Shown here: positions 17,257 to 25,445 of the stretch, piece after piece
Layout of the letters: the number at the start of each line of letters is the position of its first letter
How positions within the stretch are numbered: the stretch's first letter is position 1
Assembly: GCA_963831235.1 (NCBI GenBank)
Contig: CAWHPS010000053.1
Coordinates: 1-64,000, forward strand
Origin: CAWHPS01 sp963831235
Lineage (GTDB): Bacteria > Fibrobacterota > OXYB2-FULL-49-7 > JAEUSG01
Direction: 5' to 3'
DNA length: 64,000 nucleotides
Made by a program: the position numbers and the translations under genes
Notes under the pieces: generated by a model
The model's input: the letters and a program-made list of their open reading frames with translations, nothing else
What the model was told of the DNA's origin: nothing
The model's database searches: none

Positions 17257-18177
17257 ATGAAACATTTTTTTAAAATTTTACTACTACTTATGGTCTTGAA
17301 TGCAATTTGTTTTGCCTTAGGTTCGGTTTCTGATTCTGGTATGGTTGCAAAAACATCGATTATTGATACGAATATTTCCAAAGCCGCAGTAATTCAGGTT
17401 GACACAGTCGTAAAGCCGGTTCCACTTGTAAAAGACGAAGAGAGCGAATCCTTTACAATTGAAAAACCTGTTAATGATGAAAACGACAATGCAGGGCAAG
17501 CATCCGAATCACAAATGCTTCTTAAACAGGACTCATCCGTTTCCGAAACATTGGTCGTAAAAAGCGGGGAGGAGCTTGTACAAAAGCATAATTCCAATTC
17601 AGCTTTTTATTCGCTTCTTCTGCCTGGATGGGGCGAATATAAAATGGGGAAGAAGACTTTGGGGAAAAGTCTCATGCTTACGGATGGGGTTTTCTGGATT
17701 GGACTTGGAGTAACATTATATGTTAAATCCCTTATAATGGACGATTTGCGCTCATATCTTTATGCGTTCGGCGACTGTAATGGTAAAAGGAGCCCATCAG
17801 GCAGGAGCGCCTGGGACCTTGATGATAAAGAACTTGAACTGCCGTTATATGTTGACTCATCCGCTGATTACGAACAACGTATCTACAAACCTTCACGCGA
17901 CACGTCAATGCTGAAAATTGATTTTTACTGGCAATGGGACAACGAGGCCACCCATCAGCGTTATTATGATCTATGGCGGAACGCCAATCAGACCAAGGTT
18001 ACCGCATATTATTTCCTTGGTGCCGCTGTTGTGACCCGTGTGGCAAGCTTTGTGACCGCTCGGTATTTTCTTAAAAATGAAAGCGTAAACACCATTTCCG
18101 GAAAGTCAATTTCCCTTGATATCAAACCAGCTCTTATAAAGGGCAATAAGGGCGTGCTCCTTTCATTGCGCTTCTAA
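17257..18177 (+). CDS. DUF5683-like envelope protein (paralogue 2)
   Basis: 306 residues. Signal peptide MKHFFKILLLLMVLNAICFA, an acidic Ser/Val-rich linker to about residue 110, then SAFYSLLLPGWGEYKMGKK, the same PG.GEY turn as in the preceding gene, and a further hydrophobic helix (FWIGLGVTLYVKSL). It ends VLLSLRF, again a terminal Phe compatible with an outer-membrane strand. No catalytic motif. Shared order and build with the gene before it point to duplication; the pair differs in length and the sequence between motifs is diverged. Function unknown. Confidence 0.65.
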   Translation: MKHFFKILLLLMVLNAICFALGSVSDSGMVAKTSIIDTNISKAAVIQVDTVVKPVPLVKDEESESFTIEKPVNDENDNAGQASESQMLLKQDSSVSETLVVKSGEELVQKHNSNSAFYSLLLPGWGEYKMGKKTLGKSLMLTDGVFWIGLGVTLYVKSLIMDDLRSYLYAFGDCNGKRSPSGRSAWDLDDKELELPLYVDSSADYEQRIYKPSRDTSMLKIDFYWQWDNEATHQRYYDLWRNANQTKVTAYYFLGAAVVTRVASFVTARYFLKNESVNTISGKSISLDIKPALIKGNKGVLLSLRF

Positions 18178-18214
18178 AAAAACCTGGCACATTGCTCCAA
18201 TTCATTAAATTTAC

Positions 18215-18244
18215 TTGACATTCAAATCAACCCAAGTGTATTTA
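18215..18244 (+). promoter_or_regulatory. Possible promoter of nrdR
   Basis: TTGACA at 18215-18220 is followed 18 bases later by TATTTA at 18239-18244, about 45 bases before nrdR. The -35 is perfect and the -10 is weak, so this is tentative. Confidence 0.35.
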
Positions 18245-18290
18245 TATGAAATGGTTAAGTGGGTCAAAATAATTTAACCGGGAAATTTAA

Positions 18291-18764
18291 ATGCGTTGTC
18301 CATTCTGCAGTCACCAGGAAGATAAAGTGGTTGATTCCCGCTCCAGCAAGGAAGGTCGTGCGGTAAGGCGCCGCAGGGAATGCCTGAAGTGCGAAAAGCG
18401 CTACACAACTTATGAATATATTGAAAATGTTTCTTTATCAGTTATTAAAAATGACGGCAGAATAGAAGAATATGATCGCGAAAAACTGCGTCAGGGTATA
18501 ATTACAGCCTGCAAAAAAAGACCAATCTCCATTAAAAAGATTGATTCCATTGTTGATAAAATCGAGAATGAAATACAAAGCCTCTCCCAGACAGAGGTCA
18601 AGAGTCAGGTTGTCGGAGAGACCGTAATAAACGAACTTCAAAAACTTGACGAAGTGGCGTATGTGCGCTTTGCCTCGGTTTATCGTCAGTTTAAAAGCAA
18701 AGAGGAATTCTTAATAGAACTCAAGGACATGGAGAAACAGGGTGAAAAACGCCCAATTGGCTGA
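18291..18764 (+). CDS. nrdR: Transcriptional repressor NrdR
   Basis: 157 residues. The N-terminal zinc ribbon has C3, C6, C31 and C34 (MRCPFC and CLKC) and the basic stretch AVRRRRECL between them. An ATP-cone domain follows (about residues 49-139: VIKNDGRIEEYDREKLRQGI). NrdR binds NrdR boxes ahead of ribonucleotide reductase genes and represses them according to ATP/dATP load. The C-terminal ~20 residues are Lys/Glu rich. It overlaps the mlaE-like gene by 23 bases in another frame. No ribonucleotide reductase gene is in the window. Confidence 0.96.
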   Translation: MRCPFCSHQEDKVVDSRSSKEGRAVRRRRECLKCEKRYTTYEYIENVSLSVIKNDGRIEEYDREKLRQGIITACKKRPISIKKIDSIVDKIENEIQSLSQTEVKSQVVGETVINELQKLDEVAYVRFASVYRQFKSKEEFLIELKDMEKQGEKRPIG

Positions 18765-19548
18765 AACCGGGACCCGTCTTGATTATATTGCCGAACAGGT
18801 AGGATCAAAGATCGTCTCCGTGTTTGAATTAATCGGAAGCATCATGCTTTTTATAGGCGGGATCATAACCCGCGCCCCGAAATTTTTCCATAACCCAAGC
18901 CTCACAATCGATCAAATGTCCAAAATCGGAATTACATCCCTCCCTCTTGTTGCGCTTACATCCGTGTTTACCGGCGCTGTTACCGCATGGCAGGCCGCCT
19001 ACCAGTTTTCCGACTATATTCCACTTAGCTATCTTGGTGTTGCCTCAGGTAAGGCCATCATGATAAATCTGGGGCCGGTACTTACAGCGCTTGTTGTTGC
19101 CGGCAGAATCGGCGCTGCAATGGCCGCTGAACTTGGGACCATGAGGGTAACGGAACAGATTGATGCAATGGAATGTCTGTCGCTTGACCCTGTCCAGTAT
19201 CTTTTTATGCCGAGGTTTGTAGCGTCTGTTGTAATGCTCCCGGTGCTTGTCATATTATCGTCCTTCATAGGACTTATGGGTGCAGCCCTTGTGGCTTCAT
19301 TGTTTTTCAGTCTGGACCTTCACATATTTTTCAATGGAGTCAAACTGTTTTTCCTTCTCAAGGACATTCTTATCGGATTGTTCAAGGCGATCATTTTCGG
19401 CGCTATCATAGCCGGCATGGGCTGCTATTATGGTAATTACACCACAGGTGGAGCCCAGGGAGTCGGCGAATCAACCAAAAAATCTGTTGTGGCATCTTCT
19501 GTTTGGATTCTTATTGCAGGATATATCATCGATGGATTATTTTTATAA
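18742..19548 (+). CDS. mlaE: MlaE-family ABC transporter permease
   Basis: 268 residues with about six hydrophobic segments. The start is GTG 18742, with GGAG shortly before it inside nrdR. MlaE signatures are visible: GSIMLFIGGI near the N-terminus, and ELGTMRVTEQIDAMECLSLDP, the cytoplasmic coupling loop typical of this family. MlaE is the inner-membrane permease of a phospholipid transport system between inner and outer membranes. MlaF (ATPase) and MlaD (MCE) genes, which normally follow, are absent; a receiver gene follows instead, so the partners must be elsewhere or this is a diverged arrangement. Confidence 0.85.
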   Translation: MKNAQLAETGTRLDYIAEQVGSKIVSVFELIGSIMLFIGGIITRAPKFFHNPSLTIDQMSKIGITSLPLVALTSVFTGAVTAWQAAYQFSDYIPLSYLGVASGKAIMINLGPVLTALVVAGRIGAAMAAELGTMRVTEQIDAMECLSLDPVQYLFMPRFVASVVMLPVLVILSSFIGLMGAALVASLFFSLDLHIFFNGVKLFFLLKDILIGLFKAIIFGAIIAGMGCYYGNYTTGGAQGVGESTKKSVVASSVWILIAGYIIDGLFL

Positions 19549-19559
19549 AGAGGATTTTC

Positions 19560-19946
19560 ATGGAAAAAACAAAACGAAAAGTTCTGCTTGTTGACGATGA
19601 ATCCGGTATACGCAGAATCCTTCGCATATTCCTTGAGGTGGAAGGTTTTCTGGTGCTGGAAGCCGTAAACGCCAATCAGGCTTTTCAGGTAATTGACGAA
19701 GAGATGCCTGATGTCGTGATTTTAGATGTAATACTTTTCGGGACCACAGGATTCGAGATTTGCGAAAAGATAAAAAGCGATCCCAAGACAAAGGGCATTT
19801 ATGTAATTCTTTTTACGGCACTTACAAAAGACTCTGATGTTGCCGAAGGCGAACGTGTGGGAGCTGATTTGTATCTTATGAAACCTCTTAATCCAAAGGA
19901 TATTGTTGAAAAAGTAAAGGCTGTTTTTGAGGAAAAAGCCATATAA
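19560..19946 (+). CDS. Single-domain response regulator (CheY-like)
   Basis: 128 residues from ATG 19560, with AAAGAGG upstream; the longer frame from 19503 lacks a sensible start. VLLVDDES supplies the acidic pocket (D12, D13), D56 in VVILDVILFG is the phosphoacceptor, and the Thr/Lys switch residues are in LFTALTK and LMKPLNP. There is no output domain. It would be phosphorylated by a histidine kinase that is not in the window and pass the signal by protein contact. It lies 11 bases after mlaE and about 94 before secD. Confidence 0.9.
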   Translation: MEKTKRKVLLVDDESGIRRILRIFLEVEGFLVLEAVNANQAFQVIDEEMPDVVILDVILFGTTGFEICEKIKSDPKTKGIYVILFTALTKDSDVAEGERVGADLYLMKPLNPKDIVEKVKAVFEEKAI

Positions 19947-19963
19947 AGTTTTGGTTCTTTCAG

Positions 19964-19993
19964 TTGACAATAATTCCTTGAATCTTTTATCTT
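19964..19993 (+). promoter_or_regulatory. Possible promoter of secD-secF
   Basis: TTGACA at 19964-19969, 18-base spacer, then TATCTT at 19988-19993, about 48 bases before secD. The gap between the receiver gene and secD is the only clear break in this gene run. Confidence 0.4.
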
Positions 19994-20040
19994 TAAACTC
20001 TCTTGTATTAAACAACGTGTTGTAAATTAAAGGAATACTT

Positions 20041-21813
20041 ATGGTTAAAAACGCCAACATGAAGATTCTTATCATTTTCGTTCTTCTGGGTGCTTCATTA
20101 TGGAAGCTCTATCCAACATTCAAATATCATTCCAACTCCAAAGAGGAACGAAATAAAATTGAAGAAAAAGACCCTACTGCTTTTAAAGGCGCAATAAAAT
20201 TGGGGCTTGATTTGCAGGGTGGTATCAGGCTTGTGATGCAGATAGATCGCTCCAAGCTTACCGAAGACCAGAAAAAAGATGCGGCAAACAGGGCGCTTGA
20301 AGTACTGCGAAATCGTATCGACCAGTTTGGTATTGCCGAACCTGTTATTCAGAAGCAAGGCGATGACCGCCTTATTGTGGAACTTCCAGGATTCAGCGAC
20401 GTTGAAAGGGCCAAGAAGCTCGTTGGTTCCACGGCCCAGCTTGAGTTCAAGCTCGTTCGTGAAGCTGAATTTGTCGGGCCGGCTGTTGATGCAATGGATC
20501 GATATCTGAAACGTGCTGGCAAAGGCATTGGTTCTACTGCTGATTCAGATTCAACAAATGCGAATGCGTCAGTCGAACCTGCTTTGGATTCTGGAAAATC
20601 CGTCAAGAAACCAGAGGCTGTTGCCAAATCTGATATAAAAACCGCGAAGAACGATACTGTCCAGGAGCTATTTGGACTCAATAAACCAGATTCCACAGAC
20701 ACTGCTGATACAAATCTCTCTGCCGAAGAAAAAGAGGCCAGGGAATACGAAAAAGAGATGGGAGATAAACCTTTTACGGCTCTTCTTATAAAAGCCGGAT
20801 ATGATCTTGCTGTTGCAAAAAGGAATCTGGCAAAAGTGGATGCTATTCTTAAGGAGGCAGCGCTTAAAAATGTGCTCCCCATGGGGGTTGAATTTGCCTG
20901 GGGAAACGAGGTGGAAGGGGAGCCGGGTTCGGAATACAGACGATTGTATCTGGTTAAAAACAAGGCAGAGCTTACCGGCATGTATCTAAAAGACGCCAAG
21001 CCAAGCACCGACCAGAGCGGCATGAATGCCGGTGCCGCTGTCGTCAATATGACGCTTACCTCTGAAGGTGCCAGGCGTTTTGCCAAGATAACAGCGGCTA
21101 ACATCGACAAAAGGCTCGCCATCGTGCTTGATGGACGGGTATTTTCCGCACCGGTCATTCGCTCTAAAATTCCGAATGGGAATGCTGAAATAAGCGGTAT
21201 GGGCAATTACGAGGAAGCGCGTGACCTTTCCATTGTGCTTCGCGCAGGCGCATTACCCGCACCAATGGACATAATAGAAGAGCGTACTGTGGGCCCCACA
21301 CTCGGCCAGGACTCCATTGACCAGAGTGTCAAGGCGACCCTGATAGCCATGTGCTTTATCGTTCTGGTCATGGTGTCATATTATAAACTCAGCGGTCTCA
21401 ACGCTGTTTTTGCGCTGATGTTGAACTTTTTCTTTTTAGCGGCTATACTGGCAGGTCTCGGATTTACCCTGACATTGCCAGGTATAGCTGGAATTATTCT
21501 TACCGTGGGTATGGCTGTCGATGCCAATGTGCTTATCAACGAACGCATCAGGGAAGAACTTGCACTTGGAAAGACAATCAGGGCTGCTATTGATCAGGGA
21601 TATACCAGGGCTTTTCGTGCCATCTTCGATTCCAATGTCACAACTATCATAACAGGGGCCATCCTGTATTATTACGGTACAGGTCCCATCATGGGTTTTG
21701 CCGTCACTCTGGTAATCGGCCTTTTGGTGTCCATGTTTACGTCTATCTGGGTCACACATGTTATTTTTGAATACGTTTCCCTTAAATATAATCTTAAAAG
21801 ACTGTCCATTTAA
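20041..21813 (+). CDS. secD: Protein translocase subunit SecD
   Basis: 590 residues. One N-terminal membrane segment (ILIIFVLLGASLWKL), the periplasmic P1 domain beginning GLDLQGGIRLVMQ with DANR-like repeats (RALEVLRNRIDQFG), and five C-terminal membrane segments with GMAVDANVLINERIREEL, the signature also found in RND pumps. A stretch near residues 160-245 (Asp/Ser/Lys-rich, ending before KPFTALL) is not part of the core fold and looks like a lineage-specific insertion. SecD with SecF uses the proton motive force to draw exported proteins through SecYEG. secF follows after 21 bases. Confidence 0.96.
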   Translation: MVKNANMKILIIFVLLGASLWKLYPTFKYHSNSKEERNKIEEKDPTAFKGAIKLGLDLQGGIRLVMQIDRSKLTEDQKKDAANRALEVLRNRIDQFGIAEPVIQKQGDDRLIVELPGFSDVERAKKLVGSTAQLEFKLVREAEFVGPAVDAMDRYLKRAGKGIGSTADSDSTNANASVEPALDSGKSVKKPEAVAKSDIKTAKNDTVQELFGLNKPDSTDTADTNLSAEEKEAREYEKEMGDKPFTALLIKAGYDLAVAKRNLAKVDAILKEAALKNVLPMGVEFAWGNEVEGEPGSEYRRLYLVKNKAELTGMYLKDAKPSTDQSGMNAGAAVVNMTLTSEGARRFAKITAANIDKRLAIVLDGRVFSAPVIRSKIPNGNAEISGMGNYEEARDLSIVLRAGALPAPMDIIEERTVGPTLGQDSIDQSVKATLIAMCFIVLVMVSYYKLSGLNAVFALMLNFFFLAAILAGLGFTLTLPGIAGIILTVGMAVDANVLINERIREELALGKTIRAAIDQGYTRAFRAIFDSNVTTIITGAILYYYGTGPIMGFAVTLVIGLLVSMFTSIWVTHVIFEYVSLKYNLKRLSI

Positions 21814-21834
21814 TTTAGAAATCAAGAGGCTTAC

Positions 21835-22746
21835 ATGAGACTTTTTTTAAACACAAACTACCAATTTATCCCAAACAGGAAAATTTACTTCATTATCTCC
21901 GCCATTCTAATTTTGACAGGATTGACATCATTCATAGTCAAGGGCGGGTTCAAGTATGGCATTGATTTCAAGGGCGGCACTCTTTTTCAGGTTAAGTTCC
22001 AGGAGACCCCTGATATTGGAAAAGTGCGGGAAGTGTTTGACAAATACAAAGATATAGGCTCCGTTGAGATTAAAGTGTACGGAAACAAAAAGGAGAATGA
22101 ACTAATCATCGGAGTCGAAGAACAGACATCGGTTGCATCCATGGTTGAAAGAGTGACGGAGATACTCAACAATGAGTTTACCGGAAAGTTCGAGATACGC
22201 AGGGAGGAGGCTGTAGGGCCGAGGATTGGGCAGGAATTGAAATGGAAGGCCATGATAGCAATCCTGCTTTCCTGGATTGCGATAATTATTTATCTTTGGG
22301 TGAGGTTTCAGTTTAAATTCAGCGTGGCCGCGGTACTTGGCCTTATTCATGATTTGCTTATTGTCCTCGGCGCATGTTCCATTTTTAATGTTGAAATGTC
22401 GATGACTCTGGTGGCTGCGTTCCTGACTATTATCGGTTATTCACTGAACGACACGATTGTTGTGTTTGACCGAGTGCGTGAGAATTTGTTTATAGACAAG
22501 CGCATGGATGTGCTTGAACTTTTTAACCGCAGTATCAACCAGACATTAAGCCGCACACTGATTACCTCCGGACCTTTGCTGCTGGCTGTATTGTCGTTGT
22601 ACACCATTGGTGTCAGTACCATTCAGGATTTTGCCTTTGCAATGTGTATCGGCATCATAACCGGAACATATTCTTCTTTCGGAATATCCTTGAGCTTGCT
22701 TGCCGAGTGGAAGCCGGAAACCCTACGCCTGCATAAAATGGCATAA
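21835..22746 (+). CDS. secF: Protein translocase subunit SecF
   Basis: 303 residues, six membrane segments. KYGIDFKGGTLFQVKF is the SecF N-terminal signature, AVGPRIGQEL precedes the second segment and GYSLNDTIVVFDRVRENL is the conserved RND loop. It completes the SecDF complex with the gene upstream. A strong terminator follows at 22781, so secF ends the transcription unit. The C-terminus is short and basic. Confidence 0.96.
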   Translation: MRLFLNTNYQFIPNRKIYFIISAILILTGLTSFIVKGGFKYGIDFKGGTLFQVKFQETPDIGKVREVFDKYKDIGSVEIKVYGNKKENELIIGVEEQTSVASMVERVTEILNNEFTGKFEIRREEAVGPRIGQELKWKAMIAILLSWIAIIIYLWVRFQFKFSVAAVLGLIHDLLIVLGACSIFNVEMSMTLVAAFLTIIGYSLNDTIVVFDRVRENLFIDKRMDVLELFNRSINQTLSRTLITSGPLLLAVLSLYTIGVSTIQDFAFAMCIGIITGTYSSFGISLSLLAEWKPETLRLHKMA

Positions 22747-22780
22747 TATATGCCTTCTAAAGAAAACGGAAAAACCATTG

Positions 22781-22811
22781 CCGGGGGCTTTTTGCCGCCC
22801 GGTTTTTTTTT
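22781..22811 (+). terminator. Rho-independent terminator after secF
   Basis: CCGGGGGC pairs with GCC(G)CCCGG around a T-rich loop (22781-22802), then nine T residues at 22803-22811. This is 35 bases after the secF stop. Confidence 0.85.
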
Positions 22812-22840
22812 GATATAGATTCACTAACAATACTATAAGA

Positions 22841-24481
22841 ATGTCCAGAAATAAAAACAAACCCAGACAAAACCAAAGAAAACCGCTAATCAGGCAATGT
22901 TCCTGGTGCAAGAAGGTGCTTAAAACAGGGGAGTATCTTACTGAAGACAGGGAAGCTTTTTGCGGAACAACCTGTCTTAATGAATGGAAGACACGCAGAA
23001 GTGTTGTTAACCGGGAGTTTGAAGGGCAGAACAGGTCTGTTCTTGATAAAAGGTTGAAGGCGCATGGGCTGACCGATTCACAGGTCTTGAGTATTGCTCC
23101 GTCAGTGTCCTCCGTAATTGCATTACCCCAAACCTCCTCATTCGAAAATATTTCTCGGGATGATGTAATAAAAGGTATTACGGTAGAGGAGTTTTTAAGC
23201 AATAGGACAGATGATGAAATAGAAAAGCTTGCGGAGCGATTCATGACGAGCCGTCCCAGGCCCTGGCTGACACGATACAACATTGCCATACTGTTTTTAT
23301 CAATACTTTTTATTGCCATACTTACGGCAACCTATCGAAGAAAGGAGAGGCTTTATTCAATTGCACTTGAAAATAAACACAAGATAGAGTTTCTGAAGAA
23401 AAGACTTGAAACAATAATTTCGACCACTGTCCCTGTTGATACATCAGGAATTACCGTGGTTTTTCCGTCCCAGGGGCATATACAAAAATCCCGGAATGTA
23501 AATATAACCGGAACCGTGGCTGATTCAATGTCCATTACCCTTATTGTGAATAATACAATCAGGGCTCAGCGTAACATCAGGAATGGCGCCTTCAGTTTTT
23601 ATGATGTCAGGCTTGAGGGCGGAGAAAATAATATTGAGCTTAAGGGGTTGACTGCAGATAAAAAGGTATTCAGCAGGACTTTATCAGTAAATGTCGAAGA
23701 GAAGAGAGTATCTTCAAATCTAAAAATCAACTATGATTCCCCGCAGTCTTTTGTTGCCAACCAGTACTCTGATAACCTCAACTATACCCGTGGCAACCGT
23801 GAAAAAAAACTTATAGCACTTACATTTGACGGCAGCAGTCATGCCGCTGAGTCTCGGAATATTCTTGACACTCTAAGAAAGAGAGAGGTCAGGGCCACGT
23901 TTTTTCTTACAGGCAGGTTTGTGGAGCAGCATAATGATCTTGTAAGGGAGATGGTCTCAGACGGGCATGTCCTTGGGAACCATACGTACGGCCATCCGCA
24001 TCTTACGACTTATGAAACCAACAGCAGACAGAATACGCTTCCAGAAATTACACGCGAGTCGCTTCAGAATGAACTTGTTAAGGCAAAAAGGGTTTTTGAT
24101 CAACTCGGCCTTCCTAATGTGTTGATTTGGCGCGCTCCATATGGAGAACAGAACAGGACCATCAATGCATGGGCTGAAGAGGTTGGCTTTAAACATATCG
24201 GGTGGACGCAGGGTTCGTCGTGGAAAACCAATCTTGACACCAATGACTGGGTTGAAAAGCCCGGAGAAGCCGGATTTTTTTATCCTGATGAAGTCATAAA
24301 GAAAATTGTCAATTTTGGGAAGGGTACTCAATACGGACTGAATGGCGGCATACTTCTTATGCATATCGGCACGCTAAGAAAGGATTTTCCGTTTTACGAG
24401 AAGATAGGCGTATTGATTGATACGTTGAGGGCATCAGGATATGAGTTTGTTACGGTTCCTGAAATGCTTGCGAATGATTGA
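22841..24481 (+). CDS. Membrane-anchored polysaccharide deacetylase with N-terminal Cys cluster
   Basis: 546 residues. The N-terminus (QCSWCKKVLKTGEYLTED ... FCGTTCLNEW) has four Cys in a zinc-knuckle arrangement, presumably cytoplasmic. One membrane segment follows near residue 150 (YNIAILFLSILFIAIL), then a predicted beta-sandwich (about 205-290), then a NodB domain from LIALTFDGSSHAAE. NodB motif 1 is TFDGSS rather than TFDDGP; motif 2 is GNHTYGHPHL with both metal-binding His; motif 3 is RAPYGEQN. NodB enzymes remove N-acetyl groups from chitin or peptidoglycan. Fusion of a zinc knuckle to such an enzyme is unusual. It starts 29 bases after the terminator. Confidence 0.75.
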   Translation: MSRNKNKPRQNQRKPLIRQCSWCKKVLKTGEYLTEDREAFCGTTCLNEWKTRRSVVNREFEGQNRSVLDKRLKAHGLTDSQVLSIAPSVSSVIALPQTSSFENISRDDVIKGITVEEFLSNRTDDEIEKLAERFMTSRPRPWLTRYNIAILFLSILFIAILTATYRRKERLYSIALENKHKIEFLKKRLETIISTTVPVDTSGITVVFPSQGHIQKSRNVNITGTVADSMSITLIVNNTIRAQRNIRNGAFSFYDVRLEGGENNIELKGLTADKKVFSRTLSVNVEEKRVSSNLKINYDSPQSFVANQYSDNLNYTRGNREKKLIALTFDGSSHAAESRNILDTLRKREVRATFFLTGRFVEQHNDLVREMVSDGHVLGNHTYGHPHLTTYETNSRQNTLPEITRESLQNELVKAKRVFDQLGLPNVLIWRAPYGEQNRTINAWAEEVGFKHIGWTQGSSWKTNLDTNDWVEKPGEAGFFYPDEVIKKIVNFGKGTQYGLNGGILLMHIGTLRKDFPFYEKIGVLIDTLRASGYEFVTVPEMLAND

Positions 24482-24492
24482 ACCCACCCCTG

Positions 24493-24526
24493 CCCCTCCC
24501 TTTTTCTTAAGGGAAAAAGGGAGGGG
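24493..24526. repeat. Palindromic hairpin repeat, copy 1
   Basis: CCCCTCCCTTTTTC at 24493-24506 is the reverse complement of 24513-24526 with a six-base loop. It lies 12 bases after the deacetylase stop and resembles the second hairpin at 24572-24607. Confidence 0.7.
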
Positions 24527-24571
24527 TTTAGAAGCGTATGGATAAGAGCAGGTAAATTGATTATGCTGGTT

Positions 24572-24607
24572 CCCCTTCCATTTTTCTTTCAAGAAAAAGG
24601 GAAGGGG
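24572..24607. repeat. Palindromic hairpin repeat, copy 2
   Basis: CCCCTTCC(A)TTTTTCTT pairs with AAGAAAAAGGGAAGGGG across a short loop. Arms are similar to the hairpin at 24493-24526, so the two are members of one short repeat family; the pair fills most of the 185-base gap before the M50 protease. Confidence 0.65.
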
Positions 24608-24665
24608 TTAGGGGATGGGTTTCCGGCTACATGATATATTATTTTTAATTACTAAAAGGTGTTGT

Positions 24666-25310
24666 ATGGATCATATTATTTTGAATCTGTTTTTCAGGTT
24701 TCCGGCCATACTTATTGCGCTCACGGTTCATGAAATGGCACATGGCTGGATAGCGAAGAGACTGGGTGATGATACGGCTGAACGTATGGGAAGGCTGACC
24801 TTTAATCCTCTTGCGCATCTTGATTTGTTCGGGACAATTATGCTTTTATTTGGGCCTTTTGGATGGGCAAAGCCGGTCCCGGTTAATCCCATGAGACTTG
24901 GCAATCCCAAGCGGGACATGATCTGGGTGGCGCTTGCCGGCCCCATGTCCAATATTCTCCTCGGATATTTAGTCGCATTGATATACCGTAATATTTTCCA
25001 GGGTTCGGTATCAGGTTCCGGAGAACTCTTTTTCTTTTATCTTATCATGATAAATATCGGCTTGTCGTTTTTCAACCTGTTGCCAATACCTCCGCTTGAC
25101 GGGTCAAATATTGTAAGAGGTTTCCTTTCCCATCAAAATGAAGCCCGTTATGTTTACTCAATGCGATATGTGCCGATTATTTTCATAGGTATGATTGCAA
25201 CCGAATGGATGTTGCATATTCCCTTGCTGAGTTATATTTTAGATCCTTTGTGGAAACCATACTTGAATGCTTTTCTGACGCTATATGGAGTCCAGGGGGT
25301 AATTAATTAG
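24666..25310 (+). CDS. Site-2 protease family (M50) membrane metalloprotease
   Basis: 214 residues from ATG 24666, with AAAAGGTG upstream; the frame could be read from 24615, but that part is not conserved-looking. LTVHEMAHGWIAKRLGD holds the HExxH zinc site in the first membrane segment, and NLLPIPPLDGSNIV holds the third ligand Asp (NxxPxPxLDG). GPMSNILLGY lies in the central helix. These compact M50 proteins cleave or hold membrane-embedded substrates; the substrate is unknown. It is preceded by two hairpin repeats and followed by a tandem repeat, so it is probably its own transcript. Confidence 0.88.
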   Translation: MDHIILNLFFRFPAILIALTVHEMAHGWIAKRLGDDTAERMGRLTFNPLAHLDLFGTIMLLFGPFGWAKPVPVNPMRLGNPKRDMIWVALAGPMSNILLGYLVALIYRNIFQGSVSGSGELFFFYLIMINIGLSFFNLLPIPPLDGSNIVRGFLSHQNEARYVYSMRYVPIIFIGMIATEWMLHIPLLSYILDPLWKPYLNAFLTLYGVQGVIN

Positions 25311-25313
25311 TAA

Positions 25314-25383
25314 ACAGGTGATAGGTGACAGGTGATAGGTGACAGGTGATAGGTGACAGGTGATAGGTGACAGGTGATAGGTG
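25314..25383. repeat. Five tandem copies of a 14-bp repeat
   Basis: ACAGGTGATAGGTG is repeated exactly five times in a row; each copy is itself two 7-mers differing by one base. It lies just after the M50 protease stop. Too short a period and no spacers, so not CRISPR. Confidence 0.9.
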
Positions 25384-25445
25384 AATGACCGGTTGATTTC
25401 AACTTTTAACTCTCAACTGTTAACTAAATTACAAGAGGAGGCATC

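Noticed and set aside
20349..21206. 285-codon open frame opposite secD
   Set aside because: It is antisense to secD, rich in Ser and Pro, and mirrors the codon pattern of secD; no domain is recognisable.
25314..25383. CRISPR-like array
   Set aside because: The repeats are contiguous 14-mers without spacers and no cas gene is in the window.
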